Positions 7,936 to 17,023 of a DNA stretch of 64,000 bases are shown here, one piece after another; position 1 is the first letter of the stretch, and every line of letters starts with the position of its first letter. The DNA is from Halieaceae bacterium UBA5085. Its GTDB lineage: Bacteria; Pseudomonadota; Gammaproteobacteria; Pseudomonadales; Halieaceae. Where the stretch lies: contig DIAF01000006.1 in the NCBI GenBank assembly GCA_002414665.1, positions 47,084-111,083 of the forward strand, given 5' to 3'. The translations under genes were made by a program, and so were the position numbers. The notes below the pieces were generated by a model. That model did no database searches and was not told the DNA's origin. It was given only the letters and a program-made list of their open reading frames with translations.

Positions 7936-9123
7936 TCAGCGGCTTGCGCGGGGCATCCAGAGCCCCGCCGCCGATATGATGTCGCGCTGTATTTCGTTGG
8001 CACCGCCACCAAAAGTGATAATCGACGCGGTCCTGTACAGACGCTCGATACGGCCTGCCTGCTCGAAGGCCCCCGGAGAGTGACTGCGCACCAGGCCGGA
8101 CTCCGCCACAATTTCACCCAGCAATCGATACACTTCGATAAAACCCTCGGAACCAAACACCTTGGCCGCTGATGCGTCTGCCATGCCCAGCGTGCCCTCG
8201 GTCATCGCCCAGGACTGCTTGTACACAATGAGCTTCATGCACTCGATCAGCGCCCGACTGCGCGCGAGGTTGGCCTGTACCCAGGGCTGTTCAGCGACAA
8301 CACCGCCCGCGGCACAGGGTGCTGCCCGGGCCCAATGCACAACCTGGTTGAACAGCTCTGAGATCGGGCCGAAATTAATCAGACTCAGACGTTCCCGGTT
8401 CAGCTGGCTGGTGATCAGCTTCCAGCCTCCGTGCAGTTCGCCGACACGATGGGCATCGCTTACCCGGATATTGTCATAAAAGGTCGCGTTGGTGCGCACA
8501 CCGCCCAGAGTGTGCACCGGCGTGCAGCTCCAGCCCGGGTCGCTGTTCGGCACCAGAAACATGGAGATGCCCTTGTGCTTTCTGGACGCGTCGGGGTCGG
8601 TGCGCGCAGCGAGCCAGGTGTAATCGCAGAAATGCGCCAGTGATGTCCACATCTTCTGCCCGTTGATTACCCACTCGTCGCCGTCCCGGACTGCGGTGGT
8701 ACGCAATGCGGCGAGGTCGGTACCCGCGTCCGGCTCCGAATAGCCGATGGAAACCAGCAGCTCGCCGCGCAAGATTCTCGGGACGATTTCCTCCCGTATC
8801 CAGGCGTTGCCGTGTTCTGCAAGCGTGGGACCAACGGACTCGGTGGTCAAAAAGGGAAACGGGTAACCCGCCCGCATCACCTCCTCCACAAAAATGAACT
8901 GCTCCATCGGCGACAGATTGCGACCGCCGTATTCCTCAGGCCAGCCGAGACCGATCCAGCCATCGCGGCCCATACGCGCCAGAGCCTCGCGCCACAGCGG
9001 CCCGCCCCCCTCTCCCATATCCCGCTCACACTCCGCGCGAAGTTCCGGTGTCATCAGCTCACGGAAATAGCCGCGCAACTCGTCCCGCAGCGCCAGCTGG
9101 GCGTCGGTAAACTGGATTCTCAT
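7936..9123 (-). CDS. Acyl-CoA dehydrogenase (first of a pair)
   Basis: 395 residues. It has the ACAD signature YSEPDAGTDLAALRT, the substrate/FAD loop INGQKMWTS, and the C-terminal FGGGANEIQRDII motif that packs on FAD. N-terminal segments such as GLGWPEEYGGRNLSPMEQ are typical of the ACADs used on steroids, terpenoids or branched acids rather than of short-chain ACADs. It probably forms a complex with the ACAD encoded 12 bp downstream. The luciferase-like oxidoreductase gene about 90 bp upstream, on the same strand, may be part of the same pathway. Confidence 0.88.
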   Translation of the reverse strand: MRIQFTDAQLALRDELRGYFRELMTPELRAECERDMGEGGGPLWREALARMGRDGWIGLGWPEEYGGRNLSPMEQFIFVEEVMRAGYPFPFLTTESVGPTLAEHGNAWIREEIVPRILRGELLVSIGYSEPDAGTDLAALRTTAVRDGDEWVINGQKMWTSLAHFCDYTWLAARTDPDASRKHKGISMFLVPNSDPGWSCTPVHTLGGVRTNATFYDNIRVSDAHRVGELHGGWKLITSQLNRERLSLINFGPISELFNQVVHWARAAPCAAGGVVAEQPWVQANLARSRALIECMKLIVYKQSWAMTEGTLGMADASAAKVFGSEGFIEVYRLLGEIVAESGLVRSHSPGAFEQAGRIERLYRTASIITFGGGANEIQRDIISAAGLWMPRASR

Positions 9124-9212
9124 ACATATCTCCCGGGCAACGAGCCCTCATGATAGCGCCCCCGGACCGCCGGGTCAGGACAGCGACCGGCCATAGTTTC
9201 TGGCGAAAACGC

Positions 9213-10241
9213 TCAGCATGGCGCCTGCAGCCGCTTCAGGTCCTGCACAATCTCCCGCCACATCGCATCAGGGGCATCGTAGGGTGCGTAGATTGCAAGC
9301 CGGTCGGCACAGTCGCCATACCGGGCGAGCAGCGCGGCCGCGATGTCGCCGGGGTGCCCCGAGGTGGCGAAGGCCTCCATAAAGTCATCGTCAATGCGCT
9401 CGCCCAAGGCCCCCCAGTCACCCGACTTGGACAGCTGGTTGAGCGCTGGCTGCAAGTCCCCAAACCCCATCGCTGCCATCGGCGGCAGATAGGCTGGTGT
9501 CGAGGCATAAAAACCGAGCAGATTACGCACCGCCGCGCGCGCGGCATCGCGCTGCTGGCTGGAGACCCCGGTGACGACGATGGCGTTGATCTGCAGCGTG
9601 AAGTCCCCGCGTCTGCGCCCGGCCCTGGCGAGCCCGCGCTGCACCGCCGGTAGCGCCTGCTCACGCAGAAAACGTGGATTGTTGAAGGGATGCACAATCA
9701 AGCCGTCGGCAACTTCCCCGGCGACTTCCGTCATGCGAGGGCCCAGGGCACCCAGCAGTACAGGTGGCGCGCCAAAGGGATTGGGGCCGGGATTGAACAT
9801 GGGTGTCATCAGGGTATGCCGATAGAATGGTCCCTGGTAGGCCAGTGGCACACCATCCTGCCAGCAGGCAAAGATGGCCTTAAGAGCGAGGATGTAGTCA
9901 CGCATACGCGCGGCAGGCGGACTGAAGTCCACCCCGAAGCGCTTCTCGATATGCGCCTTGACCTGCGACCCAAGACCCAGCAAAAAATGTCCCTGGCTGT
10001 ACTGCTGCAGGTCCCAGGCCTGGTACGCCAGGTGCAAAGGATTGCGTGGAAAGGCAACCGCGATACCGGTCGCAATGTCGAGACCGGGGGCGTGCTCTGC
10101 CGCGAGCACCAGAGGCAGAAACGGGTCGCTGCTGCCCTCCAGCGTATACACCCCGTCGTAGCCCACCTGTGCCAGGCGTCGCGCCTCCTCGGCAGCCCCA
10201 CCCAGTCGAGCATACAGCGGGCCATCTATTTTTATTGACAT
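9213..10241 (-). CDS. LLM-class (luciferase-like) oxidoreductase, F420-type subfamily
   Basis: 342 residues with the bacterial-luciferase TIM-barrel fold: N-terminal strand and helix (LAQVGYDGVYTLEGSSDPFL), GIAVAFPRNPLHLAYQAWDL, and the conserved FLLGLGSQVKAHIEKRFG region. The sequence resembles a subfamily usually annotated as F420-dependent. Whether this organism makes F420 cannot be seen here, and FMN is an alternative cofactor. It probably oxidises or hydroxylates a small organic substrate. It is divergent from a second LLM gene and upstream of the ACAD pair on the same strand. Confidence 0.8.
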   Translation of the reverse strand: MSIKIDGPLYARLGGAAEEARRLAQVGYDGVYTLEGSSDPFLPLVLAAEHAPGLDIATGIAVAFPRNPLHLAYQAWDLQQYSQGHFLLGLGSQVKAHIEKRFGVDFSPPAARMRDYILALKAIFACWQDGVPLAYQGPFYRHTLMTPMFNPGPNPFGAPPVLLGALGPRMTEVAGEVADGLIVHPFNNPRFLREQALPAVQRGLARAGRRRGDFTLQINAIVVTGVSSQQRDAARAAVRNLLGFYASTPAYLPPMAAMGFGDLQPALNQLSKSGDWGALGERIDDDFMEAFATSGHPGDIAAALLARYGDCADRLAIYAPYDAPDAMWREIVQDLKRLQAPC

Positions 10242-10456
10242 CGGCGACTCCTGTTGTCCCTGTGCCGCAGTGACTCCAGCCAGAGAATATACCCTCTGCA
10301 GCGGGAAATGCCCGTGATGATTCCGCCCGCCGCAGTTCCGGAGAGCTCGCCGGTGGAGGGCCGGGCCGTCTGGTTTACATAGGTGTACAGGTCAGCGGGC
10401 AGCCGCACCGCAGTCTGGGTCATAATCGCGCTTTATTTCACCAGGACACCGTAAAG

Positions 10457-11344
10457 ATGAAAGTTGGAATCTGCCTGCCCTACATGAAAGCCGGACTCAC
10501 CCGCGACGACTACCTGCAGTGGTTCAAGCGGGTCGACGCGGGCCCCTTTCACAGTGTCTCTTGCGGCGAGCGCGTGCATGGACCGACTTTTGATATGCGC
10601 GTTCTGCTGGCCGCGGCCGCGGCGTGCACCAGCAAGGTCATGATCACGCCGACCCTCTACGTGCTGCCCATGCACAGCGCTGTACAGGTCGCCAAGGAAG
10701 TCGCCAGCCTCGATATTCTCTCCGGCGGTCGGGTGCAGCATGTCTGCGTCGGCTACGGCGGCAGGGACAAGGACTACGCTGCGCTGGAGGCCCCCTTCAA
10801 GGGTCGATATGGCCGCATGGACACCCAGGTAGAAACACTGCGCCAGGTCTGGAACCAGCAGGAGGTGATCCCGGGCGCCGGCGTCATTGGCCCCGCGCCG
10901 ACACAGCCCGGCGGCCCTAAACTGCTGGCCGGTGCCTTGGGACCCAAAAGCATTGCCCGGTGCGCGCAGTGGGCTGACGGTCTTTATGCCTGGTCGGGCA
11001 ATGGCGAGCAGGCAGAACTGGCCAATGCTTTCAGCCTGGCCGATGAGGCCTGGCAAGCCGCAGGCCGGGACAGCAAGCCTTATCGGCTCGGCGGGTTCTG
11101 GTGCACCCTCGCCGACAACGGTCCGCAGCGCCTGTATGACTACGTGTACGAGTATCTCGCCATTGCCGGGCCGGAAATCGCCACCATGATGGCAGAGTCG
11201 GTGCACCGAAGCTCGGAGGATGCCGTACTGGAAGCGCTGGACAATGCCCAGGCAGCGGGCTGTGAGGAACTGTTTCTGGTACCGGCTACCGCAGATCTCA
11301 GCGAGGTCGACAGACTCGGGGACCTCCTGCTGCGCCGGGGCTGA
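10457..11344 (+). CDS. LLM-class flavin-dependent oxidoreductase
   Basis: 295 residues, a second luciferase-like TIM barrel. It begins KVGICLPYMKAG, has the VMITPTLYVLPMHSAVQVAK strand-helix, and the SGGRVQHVCVGYGGRDKDYAAL region typical of the family; the C-terminal half is shorter than in the first LLM protein. An AGGA ribosome site lies about 10 bases before the ATG. It is divergent from the other LLM gene across a 215-bp spacer. The substrate is unknown; FMN or F420 are both possible. Confidence 0.78.
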   Translation: MKVGICLPYMKAGLTRDDYLQWFKRVDAGPFHSVSCGERVHGPTFDMRVLLAAAAACTSKVMITPTLYVLPMHSAVQVAKEVASLDILSGGRVQHVCVGYGGRDKDYAALEAPFKGRYGRMDTQVETLRQVWNQQEVIPGAGVIGPAPTQPGGPKLLAGALGPKSIARCAQWADGLYAWSGNGEQAELANAFSLADEAWQAAGRDSKPYRLGGFWCTLADNGPQRLYDYVYEYLAIAGPEIATMMAESVHRSSEDAVLEALDNAQAAGCEELFLVPATADLSEVDRLGDLLLRRG

Positions 11345-11427
11345 TCTCCGCGGAGCGGCCCCCTCTTTTTTCCGCTATACTCGCGCGCGAATTCCGACAG
11401 CAACTCCACTAACCAGCCGGAGGGCCC

Positions 11428-14043
11428 ATGGCCAAGCGCGTATACCTGTTCAATGAAGGCAGCAAGGACGACCGGGACTTACTCGGTGGCAAGGGTGCCA
11501 ACCTCTGCGAGATGACCTCCATGGGCCTGCCCGTGCCCTATGGTTTTATCATTACCACACCAACCTGCCGTGAATTTTTTGAGGCCGGCAACAAGCTGCC
11601 GCCCCTGCTGGAACAGGAATACCGCGTCGCCCTCGACCTTGTAGAGAAGAAGATGGAAGCGCGCTTTGGAGATCCGGAAAATCCCCTGTTGTTCTCGGTG
11701 CGCTCCGGCGCGCCGGTGTCCATGCCCGGCATGATGAACACCATTCTTAACCTGGGACTCAACGACGAAATTGCCGAGGGCCTGGCAAGAAAGACCGGCA
11801 ATCCGCGCTTCGCCTATGACTGCTACCGGCGCTTTATCCAGATGTTCGCGGATGTCGTTCTGGAAGCCGATGGCGACCAATTCGAGCACGAGATAGAACA
11901 GTACAAGGCCACCCATGGTAAACGCGACGATGTGGACATGAGTGCGGAGGACTGGCAGGAAATCATTCGCATCTATAAAACGCTGGTCGATTTCCCCGAG
12001 GATCCCTTTGTGCAGCTGAAGCTTGCTGTGGAGGCCGTATTCCTCTCCTGGCACACGCCGCGTGCATACGTTTACCGGGAGATGAACAACATTCCCGAAA
12101 CGCTGGGGACTGCGGTGAATGTGCAGGCCATGGTATTTGGCAACTTTGGTGACACCTCCGGCTCCGGTGTGGCTTTTACCCGCAATCCATCCAACGGCGA
12201 CCACGATTTCTTTGGTGAGTTTCTGTTTAACGCTGCCGGTGAAGATGTTGTCGCCGGCATCCGCACGCCGCTGCCGGTGGCCGCATTGAAGGACAGGTTG
12301 CCCGACGTCTATGACGAATTGTTCAGGACGCAGATTCTGCTGGAAAAGCACTACCGCGACATGCAGGATCTCGAATTTACGGTACAGGAAGGCAAGCTGT
12401 ACATGCTGCAAACACGCAGCGGCAAGCGCACCGGACGGGCCTCGGTAAAAATTGCGGTGGACATGGTGCGCGAGGGGCTGATTTCAGAGAGCGAAGCCCT
12501 GATGCGCGTGTCTCCTGAACATGTCGAATCCTTTCTGCACCCGATGGTCGACCCGACCCAGAAAACCGAGATTATCGCCACGGGCCTGCCGGCAAGTCCC
12601 GGCGGTGCAACCGGCCGTGTGGTGTTCTCTGCCGAAGAGGCGGTGGAAGTGGCCGGGACAGGCGCGAGCGTCATTCTGGTGCGGCGGGAGACTACACCAG
12701 AAGACATTCACGGCATGAAGGTGGCTGCCGGCATACTGACTGAACTCGGCGGCATGACCTCACACGCCGCCGTTGTCGCGCGAGGTATGGGCGTCTGTGC
12801 GATCACCGGCTGTGGCAGCCTGAGCATCAACTATGCCGAGGGCACCGCCACCACCACTGATGGTGTTGTCATGCGGCGCGGCGACATCATTACCCTCGAT
12901 GGCACTGCCGGCGAGGTTATGCTGGGCGATGTGCCCAAAACCGAAGCGAGCAGCAGCGAAGACTTCCAGATCCTGCTCTCGTGGGCCGACCAGCACCGGC
13001 GACTCAAGGTACGCGCCAACGCGGAGACCCCAGAGGATGCCGCCAAGGCCCGCGAGCTCGGGGCCGAAGGTATCGGCCTGTGCCGGACTGAGCACATGTT
13101 TTTTGATGCCGAGCGCATTGACCAGATGCGCGGGATGATCCTCGCGGAGAACAAGGACGAACGGCAACGCTACCTGCAGCAACTGCTGAAATACCAGGAA
13201 GAGGATATGCTGGCCCTGTTCAGGGTCATGGACGGACTTCCGGTCACCGTGCGCCTGCTCGACCCGCCCTTACATGAATTTCTGCCCCACGACGAAGCTG
13301 ACATGGTCGCGCTGGCCGGCCGTATCGGCAAGCCGGTGGAAAAAATTCGCGAGATGACCGATAGCCTGAAGGAAGTGAACCCCATGCTGGGATTCCGCGG
13401 TTGCAGGCTGTCGATCGTCTACCCGGAAGTCACTGAAATGCAGGTCAAGGCGATCATCAGCGCGGCTGTGCGGGCCATTGAGGAAGGCCTGAAGCCTTTA
13501 CCGGAGATCATGATTCCGCTGGTGGTCAACGTACGGGAAATCCGCCTGATCAGCGAAATCATTGATCGCGGCATCCAGGCCGTGATGAAGGAAAAGCATG
13601 TCTCCGTGCCCTACAAGATCGGCACCATGATGGAAACACCGCGGGCAGCACTCGGTGCTGATCGTCTTGCCCCGGAAGTGGAATTTATGAGCTTCGGCAC
13701 CAACGATCTCACCCAGATGACCTACGGTTTCTCCCGCGACGATGTAGGCAAGTTCCTGCCCATGTACCTCGAGAAAAAGCTGGTGGAGAGCGACCCCTTT
13801 GTAACGCTTGACCAGCGCGCGGTCGGCCGCCTTCTGGAACTCGCCGTGCAGGAGAGCCGGGCACGCAAGCCGGGTATCAAATACGGCATATGCGGAGAAC
13901 ACGGCGGCGACCCTCGCTCCATCCAGTTCTTCCACGACCTCGGCTTGGACTATGTCTCCTGCAGCCCGTTTCGTGTGCCCGTGGCACGCATCGCCGCAGC
14001 ACAGGCAAAAGTGCGCCGCGAAACCGAAAGCCGGCGCGGCTGA
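11428..14043 (+). CDS. ppdK: Pyruvate, phosphate dikinase
   Basis: 871 residues, the normal length for PPDK. It interconverts pyruvate + ATP + Pi with phosphoenolpyruvate + AMP + PPi. The N-terminal ATP-grasp domain begins FNEGSKDDRDLLGGKGANL; the swivelling domain has the phosphorylatable histidine in GGMTSHAAVVARGMG; the C-terminal TIM barrel carries MLGFRGCRL and the catalytic-cysteine segment YGICGEHGGDP. The start has a GGAG ribosome site (CCGGAGGGCCC). PPDK lets a gammaproteobacterium make PEP from pyruvate during growth on acids or lipids. An aminotransferase gene follows after 17 bp, likely in the same operon. Confidence 0.97.
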   Translation: MAKRVYLFNEGSKDDRDLLGGKGANLCEMTSMGLPVPYGFIITTPTCREFFEAGNKLPPLLEQEYRVALDLVEKKMEARFGDPENPLLFSVRSGAPVSMPGMMNTILNLGLNDEIAEGLARKTGNPRFAYDCYRRFIQMFADVVLEADGDQFEHEIEQYKATHGKRDDVDMSAEDWQEIIRIYKTLVDFPEDPFVQLKLAVEAVFLSWHTPRAYVYREMNNIPETLGTAVNVQAMVFGNFGDTSGSGVAFTRNPSNGDHDFFGEFLFNAAGEDVVAGIRTPLPVAALKDRLPDVYDELFRTQILLEKHYRDMQDLEFTVQEGKLYMLQTRSGKRTGRASVKIAVDMVREGLISESEALMRVSPEHVESFLHPMVDPTQKTEIIATGLPASPGGATGRVVFSAEEAVEVAGTGASVILVRRETTPEDIHGMKVAAGILTELGGMTSHAAVVARGMGVCAITGCGSLSINYAEGTATTTDGVVMRRGDIITLDGTAGEVMLGDVPKTEASSSEDFQILLSWADQHRRLKVRANAETPEDAAKARELGAEGIGLCRTEHMFFDAERIDQMRGMILAENKDERQRYLQQLLKYQEEDMLALFRVMDGLPVTVRLLDPPLHEFLPHDEADMVALAGRIGKPVEKIREMTDSLKEVNPMLGFRGCRLSIVYPEVTEMQVKAIISAAVRAIEEGLKPLPEIMIPLVVNVREIRLISEIIDRGIQAVMKEKHVSVPYKIGTMMETPRAALGADRLAPEVEFMSFGTNDLTQMTYGFSRDDVGKFLPMYLEKKLVESDPFVTLDQRAVGRLLELAVQESRARKPGIKYGICGEHGGDPRSIQFFHDLGLDYVSCSPFRVPVARIAAAQAKVRRETESRRG

Positions 14044-14060
14044 ACAGGAGCGACAAGATC

Positions 14061-15239
14061 ATGAACCAGAGTTTTTTTCCTCCACACCGCGTGTTGATGG
14101 GCCCCGGCCCCTCCGACGTATCACCTCGAGTGCTTGGCGCCCTCGGCCGGCCGACCATTGGCCATCTTGACCCTCTCTTTGTGGGCCTGATGGACGAAGT
14201 GAAAAGTCTCCTGCAATACGCTTTCCAGACGAGCAATGCGCTGACCCTGCCAATTTCGGCACCCGGCTCGGCCGGTATGGAGGCCTGCTTCGTCAACCTG
14301 GTGTCCCCGGGTGATACCGTGATTGTCTGTCGCAATGGCGTCTTTGGCGGACGCATGCAGGAAAATGTGGAGCGTTGCGGCGCGAAGGCGATCATGGTGG
14401 AGGACGAGTGGGGGCAGCCCGTGAGTCTCGACAAGGTCGCTGCAGCGTTTGCGGCGCACCCCGAGGCTTCCCTGCTGGCGTTTGTGCATGCTGAAACCTC
14501 TACGGGAGCTCGCAGTGATGTCGCAGCACTCTGCGCACTTGCCCGGGAGCATGGTGCGCTCAGCATCGTGGACAGCGTCACCGGGCTCGGCGGCATTGAG
14601 CTGCAAGTCGACGCCTGGGGAGCAGACGCCGTGTATTCTGGCACGCAGAAGTGTCTGTCCTGCGTTCCTGGCCTGTCTCCGGTCACCTTCAGCCCGCGCG
14701 CTGTGGAACGTATCCAGAATCGCAGCCACAAAGTGCAGAGCTGGTTTCTGGACATGCAACTGGTCATGGGCTACTGGGGCGGCAGCAGCAAGCGCGCCTA
14801 CCACCACACCGCACCCATCAATCTGTTGTATGCCTTGCATGAGTCACTGCTGATCTTGAAGGAAGAGGGCCTTGAAGCGGCGCATGCGCGACATCGCCTG
14901 CATCACCAGGCGCTGGTTGCGGGACTGGACGCGCTGGGACTGGAGATGGCGGTTGCCACGGAGTTCCGCCTGCCCCAGTTGAACGCCGTGCGTATTCCCG
15001 AGGGCGTCGACGATGCGCGGCTGCGGCAGACGCTGCTGCAGGACTTCAATCTGGAGATCGGCGCAGGCCTCGGCGCACTAGCCGGTAAAACCTGGCGAAT
15101 TGGCTTAATGGGTCAGGCCTGCAACCGGAGTAACGTGATCCTCTGCCTGACTGCCCTCTCTACTGCACTGCAACAACAGGGGCTGGGCACGGATACCGCC
15201 GCTGCGCTAGTCGCCGCCAACACCGTATTCAACGCCTGA
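14061..15239 (+). CDS. Class V aminotransferase, alanine-glyoxylate / serine-pyruvate type
   Basis: 392 residues, PLP fold type I. The cofactor lysine is in SGTQKCLS (about residue 200), preceded by the SIVDSVTGLGG aspartate that holds the pyridine nitrogen. The N-terminal MGPGPSDVSPRVL segment is characteristic of the alanine-glyoxylate/serine-pyruvate group. Start chosen at 14061, with an AGGAG site 10 bases before the ATG; an upstream in-frame extension overlaps ppdK and is not credible. Being 17 bp after ppdK it could supply pyruvate from alanine or serine to PPDK, or detoxify glyoxylate; this pairing is an inference. Confidence 0.88.
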   Translation: MNQSFFPPHRVLMGPGPSDVSPRVLGALGRPTIGHLDPLFVGLMDEVKSLLQYAFQTSNALTLPISAPGSAGMEACFVNLVSPGDTVIVCRNGVFGGRMQENVERCGAKAIMVEDEWGQPVSLDKVAAAFAAHPEASLLAFVHAETSTGARSDVAALCALAREHGALSIVDSVTGLGGIELQVDAWGADAVYSGTQKCLSCVPGLSPVTFSPRAVERIQNRSHKVQSWFLDMQLVMGYWGGSSKRAYHHTAPINLLYALHESLLILKEEGLEAAHARHRLHHQALVAGLDALGLEMAVATEFRLPQLNAVRIPEGVDDARLRQTLLQDFNLEIGAGLGALAGKTWRIGLMGQACNRSNVILCLTALSTALQQQGLGTDTAAALVAANTVFNA

Positions 15240-16271
15240 CGCACTGAGCGAGGGAGTGCTGTCTGGCGTCGTGTCGCCACGCAGCATGCGCCACAACACA
15301 CCGGCCTGCTGGCGACCCCCGCTGCGGTGCATGGCGTAGCTCACGTGGTCGTCCGGAGCGGCGTGAGGACGCAACTGGATGCTCCAAAGGGAGTTGATCT
15401 CATTCGGCAACATCGAATAGCGCACATCGATAATCCGGCCCGGCACGGCCGGGTCGAGCGCCACATAGCCGTTGCTGAACCAGCGAAAGCGCTCGATATC
15501 CAACCGCTGCTGGCTTTCACCCTGCAACCATGGAAGATCCCGCGCGACATCCAGTCGCGGGATGCTGCCGCCGGGATAGTCGACCACGGAGGGCCAGGTA
15601 CGCACCGCATCGACATGGAAATGTGTGTCGGTTTCGTACACAACCTTCCAGACCAGTATGTTGGCAAAACTCGGCTTTGCCTCGAGTCGCAGGGGCTCGT
15701 GGCCCCGTTCCCTGGCCACCGCCCAACCGTGTAACTCCGCCTGCTCCCGCTGCCACACACCCAAGCCCTGGTATGCCAGCACCCAGACCAACCCCGCGCG
15801 CGCCAGCGCAGGCCGGCGACGCAGGGCCGCCCAGATAACCAGGGCCAGTAACGGCAGTGTGAACAGCGGATCAATAATGGAGATTGTGTTCCAGGCAAAA
15901 CGCTGGTCGCTGAAGGGCCACAACAACAGGGTGCCGTAGGTGGTACAGGCGTCGAGCAGACCGTGCGTAGCATAGCCCAGCACACAGAAGAGGTAGGTTT
16001 GCCAAGGCGAGAGCCCCCCACGCCGACCGATCAGGCCGTGCAGCAACAGCGCGCAGATGAGCCCACCAAAGGGCACGAAAAATAGCGAGTGAGTAAACTG
16101 CCGGTGGTACTCGAGAAACAGCAGGGGATCTTCACTGGAGCGAATCAGTACGTCGAGGTCGGGCGCCATGCCAGACAGGAAGCCCAACAGTCCAGCACTG
16201 ACAACCTGCCGGCGTTGCGCCATCGCCTGGGGAAATGCTGCGCCAAGTGCGCCCTGGGTTAATGGATCCAT
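15207..16271 (-). CDS. YdjM-family membrane protein (metal-dependent hydrolase-like)
   Basis: 354 residues from the ATG at 16271, which has a strong GAGAGGAG ribosome site; a longer reading frame to 16361 adds unrelated sequence. The N terminus MDPLTQGALGAA and the segments GMAPDLDVLI, HRQFTHSLFF and ATHGLLDACTTYGT are the YdjM signature, whose His and Asp residues are thought to bind a metal. About four transmembrane helices fill the first 180 residues; the remainder is probably periplasmic. The function of the family is not established. The 3' end overlaps the convergent aminotransferase gene by 33 bp. Confidence 0.85.
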   Translation of the reverse strand: MDPLTQGALGAAFPQAMAQRRQVVSAGLLGFLSGMAPDLDVLIRSSEDPLLFLEYHRQFTHSLFFVPFGGLICALLLHGLIGRRGGLSPWQTYLFCVLGYATHGLLDACTTYGTLLLWPFSDQRFAWNTISIIDPLFTLPLLALVIWAALRRRPALARAGLVWVLAYQGLGVWQREQAELHGWAVARERGHEPLRLEAKPSFANILVWKVVYETDTHFHVDAVRTWPSVVDYPGGSIPRLDVARDLPWLQGESQQRLDIERFRWFSNGYVALDPAVPGRIIDVRYSMLPNEINSLWSIQLRPHAAPDDHVSYAMHRSGGRQQAGVLWRMLRGDTTPDSTPSLSASGVEYGVGGD

Positions 16272-16381
16272 CGTGCTCCTCTCTATCACTGCGGGCCCGG
16301 TGCTGCAACTTTTCCACAGCTTGCAGGTCCGACCAAGCGTGTTTACGCTGCACTTCCGCAAATGGACGAGGAGATTACCCC

Positions 16382-17020
16382 ATGCGCCTGAGCTTTGTTA
16401 CTGCAATCGCTGCCAGCATGCTGCTGAGCGCCTGCACCACCAACCCCTACACAGGCCAACAACAGGCCAGCAAGGCGGCTACCTACGGAGCCGGTGCCGC
16501 CGCAGTCTGTGCACTGGTGGGAGCAATCGACTCCGGCAAACACGCGCGCAATGCCGCCCTGGGTTGCGGCATTGTCGGCGCGGGCGTCGGCGCCTACATG
16601 GACGTGCAGGAAGCCAAGTTACGTGAGCAGTTGCAGGGAACCGGCGTGCAGGTTGCACGGGAAGGTGACAATATCCGCCTGATCATGCCCGGCAACATCA
16701 CGTTTGAAACGGGCTCGTACAACCTGCGTGAAGGTTTCTACCCGACACTGAACTCGGTAGGTGAAGTGCTCTCGAAGTATGCCGACACCACCCTGCGCAT
16801 CACCGGTCACACTGACAACACCGGCGGTCGCGCCATGAACCAGACACTTTCGGAGCGCCGGGCCGCCAGCGTTGCTGACTACCTTGTCACCCGCTCCGTC
16901 GATCGCTCACGCATGCTGGTACAGGGCATGGGCTTTGACCAACCAGTTGCCGACAACACTACCGAGCAGGGACGCAGCCAGAACCGGCGCGTGGAACTGA
17001 CCATCCTGCCCAAGGTGTAG
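16382..17020 (+). CDS. OmpA-family lipoprotein
   Basis: 212 residues from the ATG at 16382 (GAGGAG site upstream). The signal peptide ends in LSAC (Cys at about 18). A glycine-rich, membrane-associating segment (about 35-70, GAGAAAVCALVGA and GCGIVGAGVGAYMD) follows, then a C-terminal OmpA peptidoglycan-binding domain (about 95-212) with ITGHTDNTG, LSERRAASVADYL and the terminal QNRRVEL motif. It links the outer membrane to peptidoglycan, like the YiaD/Pal group. It is divergent from the YdjM-type gene across 110 bp. Confidence 0.92.
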   Translation: MRLSFVTAIAASMLLSACTTNPYTGQQQASKAATYGAGAAAVCALVGAIDSGKHARNAALGCGIVGAGVGAYMDVQEAKLREQLQGTGVQVAREGDNIRLIMPGNITFETGSYNLREGFYPTLNSVGEVLSKYADTTLRITGHTDNTGGRAMNQTLSERRAASVADYLVTRSVDRSRMLVQGMGFDQPVADNTTEQGRSQNRRVELTILPKV

Positions 17021-17023
17021 CAC

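Noticed and set aside
10232..10423. 63-residue minus-strand frame in the spacer between the two LLM genes, with an N terminus faintly like that of O-methyltransferases
   Set aside because: No clear domain, low-complexity C-terminal half, and it overlaps the start of the LLM gene; at best a decayed remnant.
16303..16319. CTG...CAG sequence resembling a LexA box upstream of the YdjM-type gene (LexA-regulated in E. coli)
   Set aside because: The spacer is 11 instead of 10 bases and the flanking T/A bases of the consensus are missing.
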